A stretch of DNA of 64,000 nucleotides, taken from positions 62,001 to 126,000 of the forward strand of contig DLGZ01000073.1 of NCBI GenBank assembly GCA_002482965.1, in the 5' to 3' direction. Below the pieces are notes generated by a model, which saw only the letters and a list, made by a program, of their open reading frames with translations, was not told where the DNA came from and did no database searches. The stretch is from Verrucomicrobiaceae bacterium UBA7681 (GTDB lineage: Bacteria; Verrucomicrobiota; Verrucomicrobiia; Verrucomicrobiales; Verrucomicrobiaceae). Of the stretch, positions 9,642 to 18,510 are shown one piece after another. A program made the translations under genes and the position numbers. How positions within the stretch are numbered: the first letter of the stretch is position 1; the number at the start of each line of letters is the position of its first letter.

Positions 9642-9667
9642 ACCTCCTCACGACATTGAACACTCTC

Positions 9668-10315
9668 ATGCAATCTCCCCCTCCGTTTCGTATTCTGGTT
9701 GTTGATGATCATGCACTGGTACGTGAAGCCTTCACGAGCATGCTGAAGGGAGAGTTTCCCCAAGCCACCGTGGTCTCCACAGGCACCTGTGCGGAGGCCA
9801 TGGTTGAAGCCCGTCTGCACAATTATGAAATCGCCCTGGTGGACATCGAACTGGGGGACCGCTCGGGAATGGAGCTGACCACGGAGCTGCGCATGCTGCC
9901 CACCCCGCCCAGAATCATCGCTGTTTCGATGCATCAGGAGGAAACTTTTGTCTCACGCACCATGCAGCTCGGCGCACGCTCCTACGTGACCAAGGATGCA
10001 CCTCCCCATGAGCTGTTTGATGCGATTCGCTGCACCTTGGAAGGGCGCAGCTACATCTCCAGAGAACTGGCGCAAAAATTCGCGGATCGGTCGATCCGCA
10101 AAGGCTCCTCCGGACAGGTGCATGAGAAACTTTCCAACCGTGAACTGGAAGTCCTCATGCAGCTGGCCCGTGGCAAAAGCCTCAAGCAGGTGGCGCTCGA
10201 TCTGTCTCTCAGCCCGCGAACGGTCGCAGTGCACAAGCACAACCTCTGTCGCAAGACCGGGCTCAAAGGAACCGTCGAAATTCTCAGATACTGCCAGTCC
10301 AACGGACTCGCTTAA
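9668..10315 (+). CDS. NarL/FixJ-family response regulator
   Basis: The 215-aa regulator starts at ATG 9668 (MQSPPPFRILVVDDH); the frame is open further upstream but that part lies inside the preceding kinase gene. The receiver has the acidic pair at 13-14, phospho-acceptor Asp59 (ALVDIELGD) and Lys (YVTKDAPP). The C-terminal LuxR-type helix-turn-helix (about 148-205) shows LSNRELEVLMQLARGKS and the recognition helix LSLSPRTVAVHKHNL. It is the only obvious DNA-binding regulator in the signalling island. It sits between the small kinase and a FadL-type channel gene (19-bp gap), so all three are probably one transcript. Confidence 0.93.
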   Translation: MQSPPPFRILVVDDHALVREAFTSMLKGEFPQATVVSTGTCAEAMVEARLHNYEIALVDIELGDRSGMELTTELRMLPTPPRIIAVSMHQEETFVSRTMQLGARSYVTKDAPPHELFDAIRCTLEGRSYISRELAQKFADRSIRKGSSGQVHEKLSNRELEVLMQLARGKSLKQVALDLSLSPRTVAVHKHNLCRKTGLKGTVEILRYCQSNGLA

Positions 10316-10334
10316 CTCCACCCCCACCCCAACC

Positions 10335-11594
10335 ATGAAAGCACAGGTATCTTATTTTATTTTTGCCCTAGGACTGGTCTCAGCAGCGGTGCAGGCATCC
10401 GAAACCTTCTCCGTGGTGCCTGATTCAGCCCAGGGTCTGGGAATCGTAGGCGGCAGGTATGCCAATCTGAACGATGCCTCCGCCGTGCGGGTCGCACCAG
10501 CCAACATCTTGAAGATCGAAAAAAGCGAACTGCTGATCAACACAGCGCTTTGGCATGGTGACATTTACTTCACGCAAAATGGCGGGCAAGGGGTACCGAT
10601 GAACCGGCCGTGGGTGTTTCCCGCGAGCATGTACTTTGTGCAGCCCGTCATTCCAGGCAGGTTGTCTTTCGGCCTCGGAGTCAGCACCCCTTATGGCATG
10701 GCCGCCTCCTATCCCAAAGGCATGGGCGGTGCCCTGCGCTATGCGCTGCCCTATGAGGCGACTTTGCTGACGGTGGACATCACCCCGGCGGTGGCGGTGA
10801 AGATCACCGATGATCTCAGCTTTGCCGTAGGACTCGACATCTTGTACGCCGACCTGACGCTGAAGCAGTTCTACTCCTGGAACAATATCATTCCCGGTTC
10901 GCCAGAAGGAGACATCAAGATACGCGGCCAAGGCTGGGGAATGGGCGCTTATGCCGGCATCAACTGGACCTTTGCCAAAAGACATCGTTTCGCAGTAATC
11001 GGACGGCTGCCAGTGAAGGTTAATCTCAGCGGTGATTTCAAAGCCTCCAACATTCCGCCAGCACTGGCGGGCACCTTCAGCCAGTCCAGCAGCTTTCAGT
11101 CCGACACAACCTTTCCGGGCTCCATCTCCGTCGGCTATGGGTTTGATGTGACGGACCGCTTCACTGTGGGTTTTGACTTCAAATGGGCCCAGAACTCATC
11201 CCATGATGATCTTCCCATCCTGATCGGCAACAATCAGCCTCTGCTGGGGGGCTCGACCGGCACCGTCTTTGGCTGGAGAAACTCCATCGATCTCGGGACC
11301 GGGATGTCGTATCAGCTGAATGAAAACTGGGCGCTACGTGGTGGCTATCTCTTTTCAGAAAACTCCCAGCCGCAGAACAGCTACACCCCACTGGTCCCTG
11401 GCAATGACAGGCACGTCTTCAGCCTGGGTGTGGGCTGGCGGGGTAAAACAAGAGGAGTAGATCTCACTTATGCCTACGTTTACTACCCCACTCGCGTGAT
11501 CAGCGGTGCCGCCTCCACTCCTGCCAACCAGTACGATGGGAGCTACACCCATCAATGGCACGTGCTGTCTCTGAGTGTCACGCAGCGGTTTTAA
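10335..11594 (+). CDS. FadL/OmpP1-type outer-membrane transporter
   Basis: The 419-aa protein begins at MKAQVSYFIF with a signal peptide (cleavage near VQAS-ETF). The mature start, with glycine-rich GLGIVGGRYANLNDASAV and a following APANI in place of the usual NPA, matches the FadL/OmpP1/TodX hatch region. The rest is alternating beta strands ending in Phe (LSVTQRF), a usual beta-barrel end signal. The family moves long-chain fatty acids and other hydrophobic compounds across the outer membrane. It follows the NarL-type regulator and is 141 bp ahead of a fatty-acid-methyl-ester-synthase-like gene, so import or export of a lipid signal is an attractive but unproven role. Confidence 0.85.
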   Translation: MKAQVSYFIFALGLVSAAVQASETFSVVPDSAQGLGIVGGRYANLNDASAVRVAPANILKIEKSELLINTALWHGDIYFTQNGGQGVPMNRPWVFPASMYFVQPVIPGRLSFGLGVSTPYGMAASYPKGMGGALRYALPYEATLLTVDITPAVAVKITDDLSFAVGLDILYADLTLKQFYSWNNIIPGSPEGDIKIRGQGWGMGAYAGINWTFAKRHRFAVIGRLPVKVNLSGDFKASNIPPALAGTFSQSSSFQSDTTFPGSISVGYGFDVTDRFTVGFDFKWAQNSSHDDLPILIGNNQPLLGGSTGTVFGWRNSIDLGTGMSYQLNENWALRGGYLFSENSQPQNSYTPLVPGNDRHVFSLGVGWRGKTRGVDLTYAYVYYPTRVISGAASTPANQYDGSYTHQWHVLSLSVTQRF

Positions 11595-11638
11595 TTCAAA
11601 AAAATGACAGTATGCATATTTACCTCGCATGTCTCCAC

Positions 11639-11651
11639 CACCACTGTGGTG
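11639..11651. promoter_or_regulatory. short dyad upstream of the phcB-like gene
   Basis: CACCAC-T-GTGGTG (11639-11651) is a perfect 6+1+6 palindrome in the 141-bp gap before the PhcB-like gene. A second, imperfect dyad, CAACAAG-g-CTTGTgTTG, follows near 11678-11694. Either could be an operator; no promoter boxes could be assigned with confidence. Confidence 0.25.
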
Positions 11652-11735
11652 CCATGCCAGAACGCGCGGCGAACTTTTTCAACAAGGCTTGTGTTGTCAT
11701 CAAGGCGCAAACCGCTTTAGCAAAGGATTCGTAAC

Positions 11736-13184
11736 ATGGAGAACAACGACAACGCACCGCCCAATCTCGCTTCCACTGGAGAGCGTCTCAGTTTCATCAT
11801 CTGCCGCAACAGCCAGGGGGCTGAAGTGCGCGGCACGTTGCACCGACTCACACGCTATCTAGGGGTATTCGAAGTCTATAACCCCTACAGCATTGTCCAG
11901 CTCTCTGAAGTTCTGAACGACTTCAGGATCATGATGAATGACCGCGTGGTGTACACCGGCAGGGCCACGATCGCCAATTTGGTGAACACCGGCATCATGC
12001 TCATCTGCGAGGCTTCGCTCTCAGATGAAGGCTGGATCGACATCGACATCCTCTCCCCCTCGCAGAACAAAGGCCGCCTGCTGACCGAGTTCGCCGAGTT
12101 CCTGCGCGAGACGGAAAAGAGCTATCGCGTCGTGCCGGATTTTAAAATCGTGGTGGCAGACATGCACACCATGCTTTCCGACCTGCGCCGCTGGATGGAG
12201 CAGGTGGAGCTGGGCGTGCGCTCGCTGCCCACGGGAGACCGCATTCAGGCGGAGCGTGAAGTCCTCCTCCAGATGGAAGAACCCATCGTTCCCACAGTGT
12301 ATCCCTTGATGAAGCGCTTTGAGGAATCAGCCGCCAGCATACCGCTGGAGCAGCAGCCGGTGCACCGCAGCTACATCAAGCGCCAGTTGCACCCGCTGGT
12401 GCTCTGCGCCCCGTTTGTTTACCGTACCTATCACAAGCCGCTCGGCTATGCCGGTGACTATGAAATGGTCAGCATGATGCTGCGTGACCCGTATGAAGGC
12501 AGCTCGATCTTTGCCAAACTGCTCAACAAGCTCTATCTGGACATCCCGCCGGTGCTCGCACACCGCAACCGCATCGTTTACCTGGTTGAACAGCTCAAGG
12601 CCGAGACAACGCGTGCTGCCGCCCAGAACCGTGTCGCCCGTATCTACAACCTGGGTTGCGGCCCGGCTCAGGAGATTCAAAACTTCCTCACCCATGAGCC
12701 CATCTCCGACTCGGCTGACTTGCTGCTGCTGGACTTCAATGATGAGACCATCATGCACACGACGCGGTCGCTGGAAGATCTGCGCAACCGCCATCGGCGG
12801 CGCACCGGCCTGCGCTTTGAGAAAAAATCTGTGCATCAGGTTTTGAAAGAGTCCGGACGTGCGGCGGCCCAGGCCGGCACCTACGACATGGTCTATTGTG
12901 CCGGTTTGTTCGACTACCTCTCCGACCGCATCTGTCGCCGCCTCCTGGAGATCTTCTATGATCTGCTCGCGCCCGGTGGATTGTTGATCGCCACGAACGT
13001 GCACCCCAGCAATCCCTGGCGGAACTGGATGGAGTATCTCGCGGAATGGCATCTCGTGTACCGAGACGAAGAACAGTTTCTCAAACTCGCGCCTGATCGC
13101 GCGCCCCCAGGCTCCATTTTGGTGAAACCAGACGCCACGGGCGTGAACATCTTCCTCGAAGTACGCAAACCTCTCGATGCCTGA
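11736..13184 (+). CDS. PhcB-like SAM-dependent methyltransferase (putative 3-hydroxy fatty acid methyl ester synthase)
   Basis: In this 482-aa protein the class I methyltransferase part is C-terminal: motif I NLGCGPAQE at about 305-313, acidic motif II LLLDFND at about 330, and PGGLLIATNV late in the fold. The block KPLGYAGDYEM (about 234-244) is, from memory, a mark of the PhcB family, which in Ralstonia methylates 3-hydroxy-myristate or -palmitate to give the quorum signal. Residues 1-110 form a beta-rich domain I cannot assign (a divergent PilZ-like fold is possible), longer than classical PhcB. The stop overlaps the next start by 8 bp. The PhcS/R- and PhcQ-like neighbours strongly support the PhcB reading; the real substrate is unknown. 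Confidence 0.78.
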   Translation: MENNDNAPPNLASTGERLSFIICRNSQGAEVRGTLHRLTRYLGVFEVYNPYSIVQLSEVLNDFRIMMNDRVVYTGRATIANLVNTGIMLICEASLSDEGWIDIDILSPSQNKGRLLTEFAEFLRETEKSYRVVPDFKIVVADMHTMLSDLRRWMEQVELGVRSLPTGDRIQAEREVLLQMEEPIVPTVYPLMKRFEESAASIPLEQQPVHRSYIKRQLHPLVLCAPFVYRTYHKPLGYAGDYEMVSMMLRDPYEGSSIFAKLLNKLYLDIPPVLAHRNRIVYLVEQLKAETTRAAAQNRVARIYNLGCGPAQEIQNFLTHEPISDSADLLLLDFNDETIMHTTRSLEDLRNRHRRRTGLRFEKKSVHQVLKESGRAAAQAGTYDMVYCAGLFDYLSDRICRRLLEIFYDLLAPGGLLIATNVHPSNPWRNWMEYLAEWHLVYRDEEQFLKLAPDRAPPGSILVKPDATGVNIFLEVRKPLDA

Positions 13185-15861
13185 TGCTTCTCCAGTTTTA
13201 GCTGGTGGCCTGGATGGAAACTTCCAGGCCTACGAGCAGGACATCCGAGTCCGCAACTACCAGCTCTGCGGCATCCTCGCCGTGGTGTTCATGCTGGCGG
13301 GCAGTTCCTTGGACTGGGTGGTCTTTCAGGAGGAGGGCGTCAAACGGTTCTTCCCCGCACGTGTTCTTTCCGCCGTGGTCAGCATCCTTGTCTGGCTGGC
13401 TTTGACGACCGCCTGGGGCAAGCACATGCACCGCCTGCTTGGCCTGCTCATGGCCATGCCTCTCATTGTTGGAATAGCATGGATGATTTACGCCAAGGGT
13501 GGTGCCGACTCACCCTATTATGCCGGGTTGAACCTGGTGATGCTGGGAGCTGCAATCCTCATGCGCTGGACGCTTCAGGACAGCATACTGGTCGTGGTCC
13601 TGACCGTGACATCCTATCTGCTGGCCTGTTATTTCCATGGCCCGATCGTCAATCGCAGCATCTTCTTCAACAACTTGTACTTCCTGTTCGTCACCGGGGT
13701 CTTCACCACCGCCGGCACCTGGTTTTACAACACCATCCGCTTTTCCGAGTTCAAACTGCGTCATGATCTTGACCTTAACCGCGCCGAGCTTGAAGCCAGC
13801 AACCAGAAGCTGCGTGAGCTTGATGAGGCCAAAAGCCGCTTCTTTGCCAACATCAGCCATGAACTTCGCACGCCGCTGACCCTGCTCATCGCTCCTCTGG
13901 AAAGCTTGATCCAGCGGGCTGAATCCACCCGGCCTCAGGAAGAGCGTGACCTGATGGCCACCATGCATGGCAACTCCATGCGCCTGCTCAAGCTCATCAA
14001 TGACCTGCTGGATCTGGTGCGCATGGAATCCGGCCGTGCTCAGGTAAACACCAAGCGCGTGAATGTGAACGATTTCATCGGCGGTCTCGCCAATGCCGTC
14101 GGCAGCGTCGCCAAGGACAAGCGCATCCATCTGCATTCTCATGTGGATGAGGATCTCGGCAACGTGCTTGCCGATCCGGACAAGCTGGAGCGCATCTGCC
14201 TCAACCTGCTCTTCAACGCCCTGAAATTCACCGCCGCCAATGGTCACGTCAACTTCAGCGCCCTCAAGACTGACGGCTGGCTGGCCATTGAAGTGCGTGA
14301 CACCGGCATGGGCATTCCGGCGGATCAACTGCCGCACATCTTCAACCGCTTCTGGCAGGCGGACACCTCTTCTCAGCGCAAATTCCAGGGCATGGGCATA
14401 GGCCTGGCCCTCGTCAAAGAGCTCGCCGAAGCGCAGGGCGGCAATGTCGTTGCTGTCAGTGAAGTCGGCAAAGGCACGACCATGACGGTGAACATTCCTC
14501 TCCTCCAAGGCGAGCCGACCGACACTGAAGATGAGCCGTCTGATACGAGCGAGGAAACAGACGCTGACAGTCACCAGAATAAAGACTGGATCGCCGAACT
14601 CTACCGCCGCGCCGAACTCTTCCCGGCCATGACTTCGCTGCAAGCCACCATGCGTCCGGTGGAGACCGGCGTGGGTCACAGCCGCAAGCCCAAGCTGCTC
14701 ATCGCTGATGATGAACCCGACATGCTGCGCTTCCTCAAGAGCCAGCTCAGCGGCACCTTTGAAGTGCTGGAGGCTGTTGATGGACAGCAAGCCGTGGAAA
14801 AAGCCGCACAGTTCCTTCCAGACATCATTCTCTCCGACATGATGATGCCGGAAAAAGACGGTCTCCAGGTCTGCCGCGAACTGCGCGAACGCTCCATCAC
14901 ACGCTCCATCCCCGTGGTGCTGCTCACCGCACGGGCAGATGAAAAAACCAAGATGGAATGCCTCGCCGCCGGGGCCAGCGACTTTCTGTCCAAGCCGTTC
15001 TCACTCACGGAGATCATGGTGCGCTTGAAAAATCTCGTCGATTCGCGCCTGTTCCAGAAGGAGCTCGTGGTGCAAAAGCAACAGCTTGAAAATGCGCTGG
15101 AGCAGATCAAGGAAACGGAATCCATGCTCGTGCAAAACGAGAAGCTCGCCTCGCTCGGACGCCTGAGCGCCGGCTTGATCCACGAAATCAACAATCCGCT
15201 CAACTACGCACGTCAGGGCCTGGGCATCATCAGTCGCTCCACCAAATCTCTGCCTGAGGATGAGCGTGCCGACTTTGCCGACACCGTCAAAGATGTGGAG
15301 GAAGGGGTGAACCGCGTCATCCAGATCATCTCCGACCTGCGTGGTTTCACCCGTACGACCAACCAGCTCAATCACGCCTTTGACTTGAAGAACGTGGTGA
15401 ACACCTGCATGCGCTTCTTTGCTCATGTCTGGAAAGACGGCATCCAGCGTGAGGTGGACATTCCCGACGAACTTGAAATCCGGGGCGACAGCAACCAGTT
15501 CGTGCAGGTGCTCATCAATTTCATCCAGAACGCCTTGGATGCCATGGCGACCAAAGAATACCCGGAGGGGGAGTCCGCCTGCATCAAGCTTTCTGCCTTC
15601 ACACGCGGAGACAGGACCATTTTCTCCATCAAGGACAACGGGCCCGGCATCCCGCAGGAAATCCGGGACAAGATCTTCGATCCCTTTTTCACCACCAAGG
15701 ACGTCGGCCAGGGCATGGGACTTGGACTTTCCATTTGCAACCGCATCATTGCCGACCATGGCGGACGCATTGAAGTGCGCAGTAAGCCCGGCCAGTTTAC
15801 CGAGTTCATTCTCGAGCTACCATCTACCGACAGCACCAACAACCACCACGCCGATACCTAG
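13177..15861 (+). CDS. PhcS-PhcR-like fusion: 6-TM sensor kinase, receiver, second kinase
   Basis: The 894-aa protein has six hydrophobic helices within residues 30-185 with short loops, the CqsS/LqsS/PhcS topology for lipid-like autoinducers. Next come HisKA with His228 (ANISHELRTPL), HATPase (NLLFNALKF, DTGMGIP, GMGIGL), an acidic linker (445-470), a receiver with Asp554 (ILSDMMMPEKDG) and Lys606, then a second HisKA with His669 (AGLIHEINNPL) and HATPase (NFIQNALDAM, DNGPGIP, GMGLGL). In Ralstonia the 6-TM kinase (PhcS) and receiver-kinase (PhcR) are separate proteins. The ATG overlaps the previous gene by 8 bp (ATGCCTGA), implying translational coupling. All catalytic motifs look intact. 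Confidence 0.85.
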   Translation: MPDASPVLAGGLDGNFQAYEQDIRVRNYQLCGILAVVFMLAGSSLDWVVFQEEGVKRFFPARVLSAVVSILVWLALTTAWGKHMHRLLGLLMAMPLIVGIAWMIYAKGGADSPYYAGLNLVMLGAAILMRWTLQDSILVVVLTVTSYLLACYFHGPIVNRSIFFNNLYFLFVTGVFTTAGTWFYNTIRFSEFKLRHDLDLNRAELEASNQKLRELDEAKSRFFANISHELRTPLTLLIAPLESLIQRAESTRPQEERDLMATMHGNSMRLLKLINDLLDLVRMESGRAQVNTKRVNVNDFIGGLANAVGSVAKDKRIHLHSHVDEDLGNVLADPDKLERICLNLLFNALKFTAANGHVNFSALKTDGWLAIEVRDTGMGIPADQLPHIFNRFWQADTSSQRKFQGMGIGLALVKELAEAQGGNVVAVSEVGKGTTMTVNIPLLQGEPTDTEDEPSDTSEETDADSHQNKDWIAELYRRAELFPAMTSLQATMRPVETGVGHSRKPKLLIADDEPDMLRFLKSQLSGTFEVLEAVDGQQAVEKAAQFLPDIILSDMMMPEKDGLQVCRELRERSITRSIPVVLLTARADEKTKMECLAAGASDFLSKPFSLTEIMVRLKNLVDSRLFQKELVVQKQQLENALEQIKETESMLVQNEKLASLGRLSAGLIHEINNPLNYARQGLGIISRSTKSLPEDERADFADTVKDVEEGVNRVIQIISDLRGFTRTTNQLNHAFDLKNVVNTCMRFFAHVWKDGIQREVDIPDELEIRGDSNQFVQVLINFIQNALDAMATKEYPEGESACIKLSAFTRGDRTIFSIKDNGPGIPQEIRDKIFDPFFTTKDVGQGMGLGLSICNRIIADHGGRIEVRSKPGQFTEFILELPSTDSTNNHHADT

Positions 15862-15868
15862 AAGGACT
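15861..15868 (+). promoter_or_regulatory. ribosome binding site of the phcQ-like gene
   Basis: AGAAGGAC ends 7 bases before the ATG at 15876 and directly follows the stop of the preceding gene. It is one of the clearer Shine-Dalgarno sequences in the window and supports this start. Confidence 0.6.
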
Positions 15869-15875
15869 CCCCCAT

Positions 15876-17126
15876 ATGCAAAACCAATACGACCTCAAAC
15901 GCTATGCCGTTCTCTATGTTGATGATGAAGAGAAGGCGTTGAAGTACTTCGAAAAAACTTTCGGAGACGAATTCCGCATCTTCACCGCCATCAGCGCCGC
16001 TGAGGGACTCAAGCTCATCGAGCAGCATGGTGAAGACATCGGCGTGCTGCTCTCTGACCAGCGCATGCCTGGAGAAAAGGGGGTGCAGTTGCTTGAGCGC
16101 GCCCGCCAGCTCCGTCCCCGCCTCGTGCGCATGATGATCACCGCCTATGCCGACTACGATGTCACGGTCGAAGCGGTCAATCTCGGGAGCATCTTCCGCT
16201 ACATCTCCAAGCCCATCCAGATGGATGATGTGCGCAACACCCTGCACCGCGCCATGGAGTTCTACATCCTCCAGCAGGAGCGCGACGGGCTGCTGCAGGA
16301 AAAACTCTCCGTGCTGCAAAACCTGCTCATCACCGACCGCGTCATGGGTCTGGGTGTCGTCGCCGCCGGACTGAACAAGCATCTGAACCAGCCTCTGCGC
16401 GCCGTGCATGCCTTCCTGGACATCACCCCTGGCAGACTCAGTCCGCAAAACTTTGATCTCGATCGCTTGCGCCAGGCCACCTTCTGGCGCGACTTCCACG
16501 CGCATGTGGTGCGTCAGGCCTCCCGCATCGCCGATCTCCTCGGTGAACTGCAGTCCGCCTCCGGCCCAGAGCACAAGATGGATGCCGCGAATGTCCTGAC
16601 AGCATTGATCGATCAGCAGCGCTCCGCCTTCACCGCCAAAGGCATCGAGCTAAAATTCGAAGCCGAAGGTGCTCTCCCTTCCCTCCAGGCCAGCCGCCCT
16701 GCGTTTGAAAAAATGCTGCATCTGCTGCTCCAGACGGAACTGGCGCTGCTCTCCTCCGGCACAAACGTCACCCTCTCTGCCAAAACAGCGACTGCGGCCG
16801 CCGACGCTGGAGCATTGCATATCACCCTTACCGACACCGGTCCTGGGCTCGCAGGCGAAGTGCTGCGCTCCGTGTTTGATCCCTTCTTCACTCACGATGA
16901 TGCCAACAAAGATGGCCCTGGACTCACCCTCATGGGGGCGTTCTTCCTCGCGTACCATCTCGGCGGCAGCATCACCTCACAGCGGAGCGCCAAGGGACTC
17001 GTCCTCGACATCGTCGTGCCCGCCGTGGCTCCAGCCCCCATCGCTCCAGTTGACGGCAGTCGTGAATTCATCACGAACGTCCTAATGAATGATATTCTCT
17101 GGGAGCGTCTGCTGCCCAACGGCTGA
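15876..17126 (+). CDS. PhcQ-like receiver protein with degenerate histidine kinase module
   Basis: In this 416-aa protein residues 5-125 are a receiver with acidic residues at 16-17, Asp61 (LLSDQRMPGEKG) and Lys112 (YISKPI), of the RpfG/HupR-like DQRMPG subtype. The rest resembles a kinase: His169 (AGLNKHLNQPL), G1 DTGPGLAGE and a GPGLTLMG lid. The N-box (HLLLQTELALL) lacks the Asn, so kinase activity is doubtful. The layout matches PhcQ, the last gene of phcBSRQ in Ralstonia. It lies 14 bp after the PhcS/R fusion and just ahead of a strong terminator, so it closes the operon. How it passes the signal on is not shown; there is no PhcA-like LysR gene in the window. Confidence 0.8.
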   Translation: MQNQYDLKRYAVLYVDDEEKALKYFEKTFGDEFRIFTAISAAEGLKLIEQHGEDIGVLLSDQRMPGEKGVQLLERARQLRPRLVRMMITAYADYDVTVEAVNLGSIFRYISKPIQMDDVRNTLHRAMEFYILQQERDGLLQEKLSVLQNLLITDRVMGLGVVAAGLNKHLNQPLRAVHAFLDITPGRLSPQNFDLDRLRQATFWRDFHAHVVRQASRIADLLGELQSASGPEHKMDAANVLTALIDQQRSAFTAKGIELKFEAEGALPSLQASRPAFEKMLHLLLQTELALLSSGTNVTLSAKTATAAADAGALHITLTDTGPGLAGEVLRSVFDPFFTHDDANKDGPGLTLMGAFFLAYHLGGSITSQRSAKGLVLDIVVPAVAPAPIAPVDGSREFITNVLMNDILWERLLPNG

Positions 17127-17142
17127 TTCACTTGAAAATACG

Positions 17143-17183
17143 ATAGGCCATTCTACCGCATCGGTGGAATGGCCTATTTTTTT
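17143..17183 (+). terminator. strong rho-independent terminator of the phc-like operon
   Basis: The stem ATAGGCCATTC (17143-17153) pairs fully with GAATGGCCTAT (17167-17177). It is extended by a U-G pair and ACCG/CGGT, leaves a CAT loop and is followed by a run of seven T. It ends the 11736-17126 unit 16 bp after the last stop codon. Confidence 0.9.
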
Positions 17184-17276
17184 GCAGTGGCGACCAAAAA
17201 CCTCGAACGCTAACACTAACCAGCGTGCGAATCCTCATTGCTCCCCACGCCTTCCCATCTACCTCTCTCAACCACC

Positions 17277-18455
17277 ATGAACCGACCCACGCTTCACACT
17301 CTCGCCTTGTCCCTGCTCACCACCGCTGCGCTCGCTGATGGCGCGTTCTACGGCGATCCGCCAGACGCGACGCATCCATGGGCGATCCATGACATGAACC
17401 GGCCGCAACCGGTGCGCGTGGAGCCGGGCACTTTCAGCTCGCAGGAGAAGCCGGGTACGCCTCCTTCGGATGCGGTCATTCTCTTCGGCGGCAAGGCCGA
17501 GGAGATTGAAAAATGGCAGGCGGACAAAACACCCGCTGAGCCCACCAAGTGGGAAGTCAAAGACGGTGTGCTGCAATGCGTGCCAGGCAGCGGCTATGTC
17601 CGCACCAAAGAAGAATTCTCCGACTGCCAGCTCCACATTGAATGGAGCGCTCCTTCCAAAGTCGAGGGCAACAGCCAGGGCCGTGGCAACAGCGGTGTCT
17701 TCCTCATGGGCCAGGTGGAAGTGCAGGTGCTGGACAATTACGAAAACCCCAGCTACCCGGACGGCATGGCTTCCTCCATCTACGGCATCAATCCGCCGAT
17801 GGCGAATCCGCTGCGCGCTCCCGGTGAATGGCAGACTTATGACATCGTCTTCCGCCGCCCGATTTTCAAAGACGGCAAGGAACTCGACCCCGGCTACATC
17901 ACCGTGTTCGTGAATGGTGTGCTCACGCAGGACCACACCCCGCTCGAAGGCGGTGGTGGGCACATGCGCCGCTCCTCCCCGAAGGCCTTCCCTGATCAAG
18001 GCCCGTTGAAGTTGCAGGATCACGGCAATCCAGTGCGCTACCGCAACATCTGGTACCGCCCGCTGCCCAAACGCGCCATCGACGGTGGTGAAACCAGCCA
18101 CATGACTGAAGCCGCCACCGCTGCGAAGCGTGCGGAGATCGCCAAGAACATCCGCGAGTCTGCTGCCAAGCTCGAAGGCAACGAGAAGATGCTGCACCTC
18201 TTTGAGTCCCTCTGCTACGAGGACAATGCCGAGGCCCGTGAGTTTGCCATCGCCACCGTGCGCGATTTCGCCAGTGCGATGAAAGAGGTGCCCGCCGACA
18301 AGATCGAATCCAAGAAGAGCGAGATTATGCAGGTGGCCAAGGCGCTGCGCTACCTCACCAAGTTCAAAATCCTGCCGGAAGACATCGACGCCAAGAAGGA
18401 TTTGGAAGCGATCATCAAGGTGGAAGACTGGGAACCCAAGCCGAAGAAGAAGTAA
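17277..18455 (+). CDS. secreted 3-keto-disaccharide hydrolase domain protein (DUF1080)
   Basis: The 392-aa protein starts at MNRPTLHTLALSLL with a signal peptide ending near AALADG. The start is ATG 17277 because the upstream in-frame codons are outside any signal-peptide pattern. Residues 60-280 are a DUF1080/PF06439 lectin-like fold (WEVKDGVLQC, GNSGVFLMGQVEVQVLDN, WQTYDIVFR, GPLKLQDHGNPVRYRNIW), a family acting on 3-keto-glycosides and very abundant in Planctomycetes and Verrucomicrobia. The last 110 residues are a charged helical extension of unknown role. It stands alone between terminators, so it is its own transcript. The substrate cannot be read from sequence. Confidence 0.9.
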   Translation: MNRPTLHTLALSLLTTAALADGAFYGDPPDATHPWAIHDMNRPQPVRVEPGTFSSQEKPGTPPSDAVILFGGKAEEIEKWQADKTPAEPTKWEVKDGVLQCVPGSGYVRTKEEFSDCQLHIEWSAPSKVEGNSQGRGNSGVFLMGQVEVQVLDNYENPSYPDGMASSIYGINPPMANPLRAPGEWQTYDIVFRRPIFKDGKELDPGYITVFVNGVLTQDHTPLEGGGGHMRRSSPKAFPDQGPLKLQDHGNPVRYRNIWYRPLPKRAIDGGETSHMTEAATAAKRAEIAKNIRESAAKLEGNEKMLHLFESLCYEDNAEAREFAIATVRDFASAMKEVPADKIESKKSEIMQVAKALRYLTKFKILPEDIDAKKDLEAIIKVEDWEPKPKKK

Positions 18456-18477
18456 CCCTGGAGCTGTGCAACAAGAC

Positions 18478-18510
18478 AGCCCTGTTCCAATGGAACAGGG
18501 CTCTTCTTTA
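18478..18510. terminator. bidirectional terminator between DUF1080 gene and ROK kinase gene
   Basis: The perfect 11-bp stem AGCCCTGTTCC / GGAACAGGGCT (18478-18488 and 18492-18502) has an AAT loop and is followed on the plus strand by CTTCTTT. It lies between two convergent genes, so it can serve both. Confidence 0.8.
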
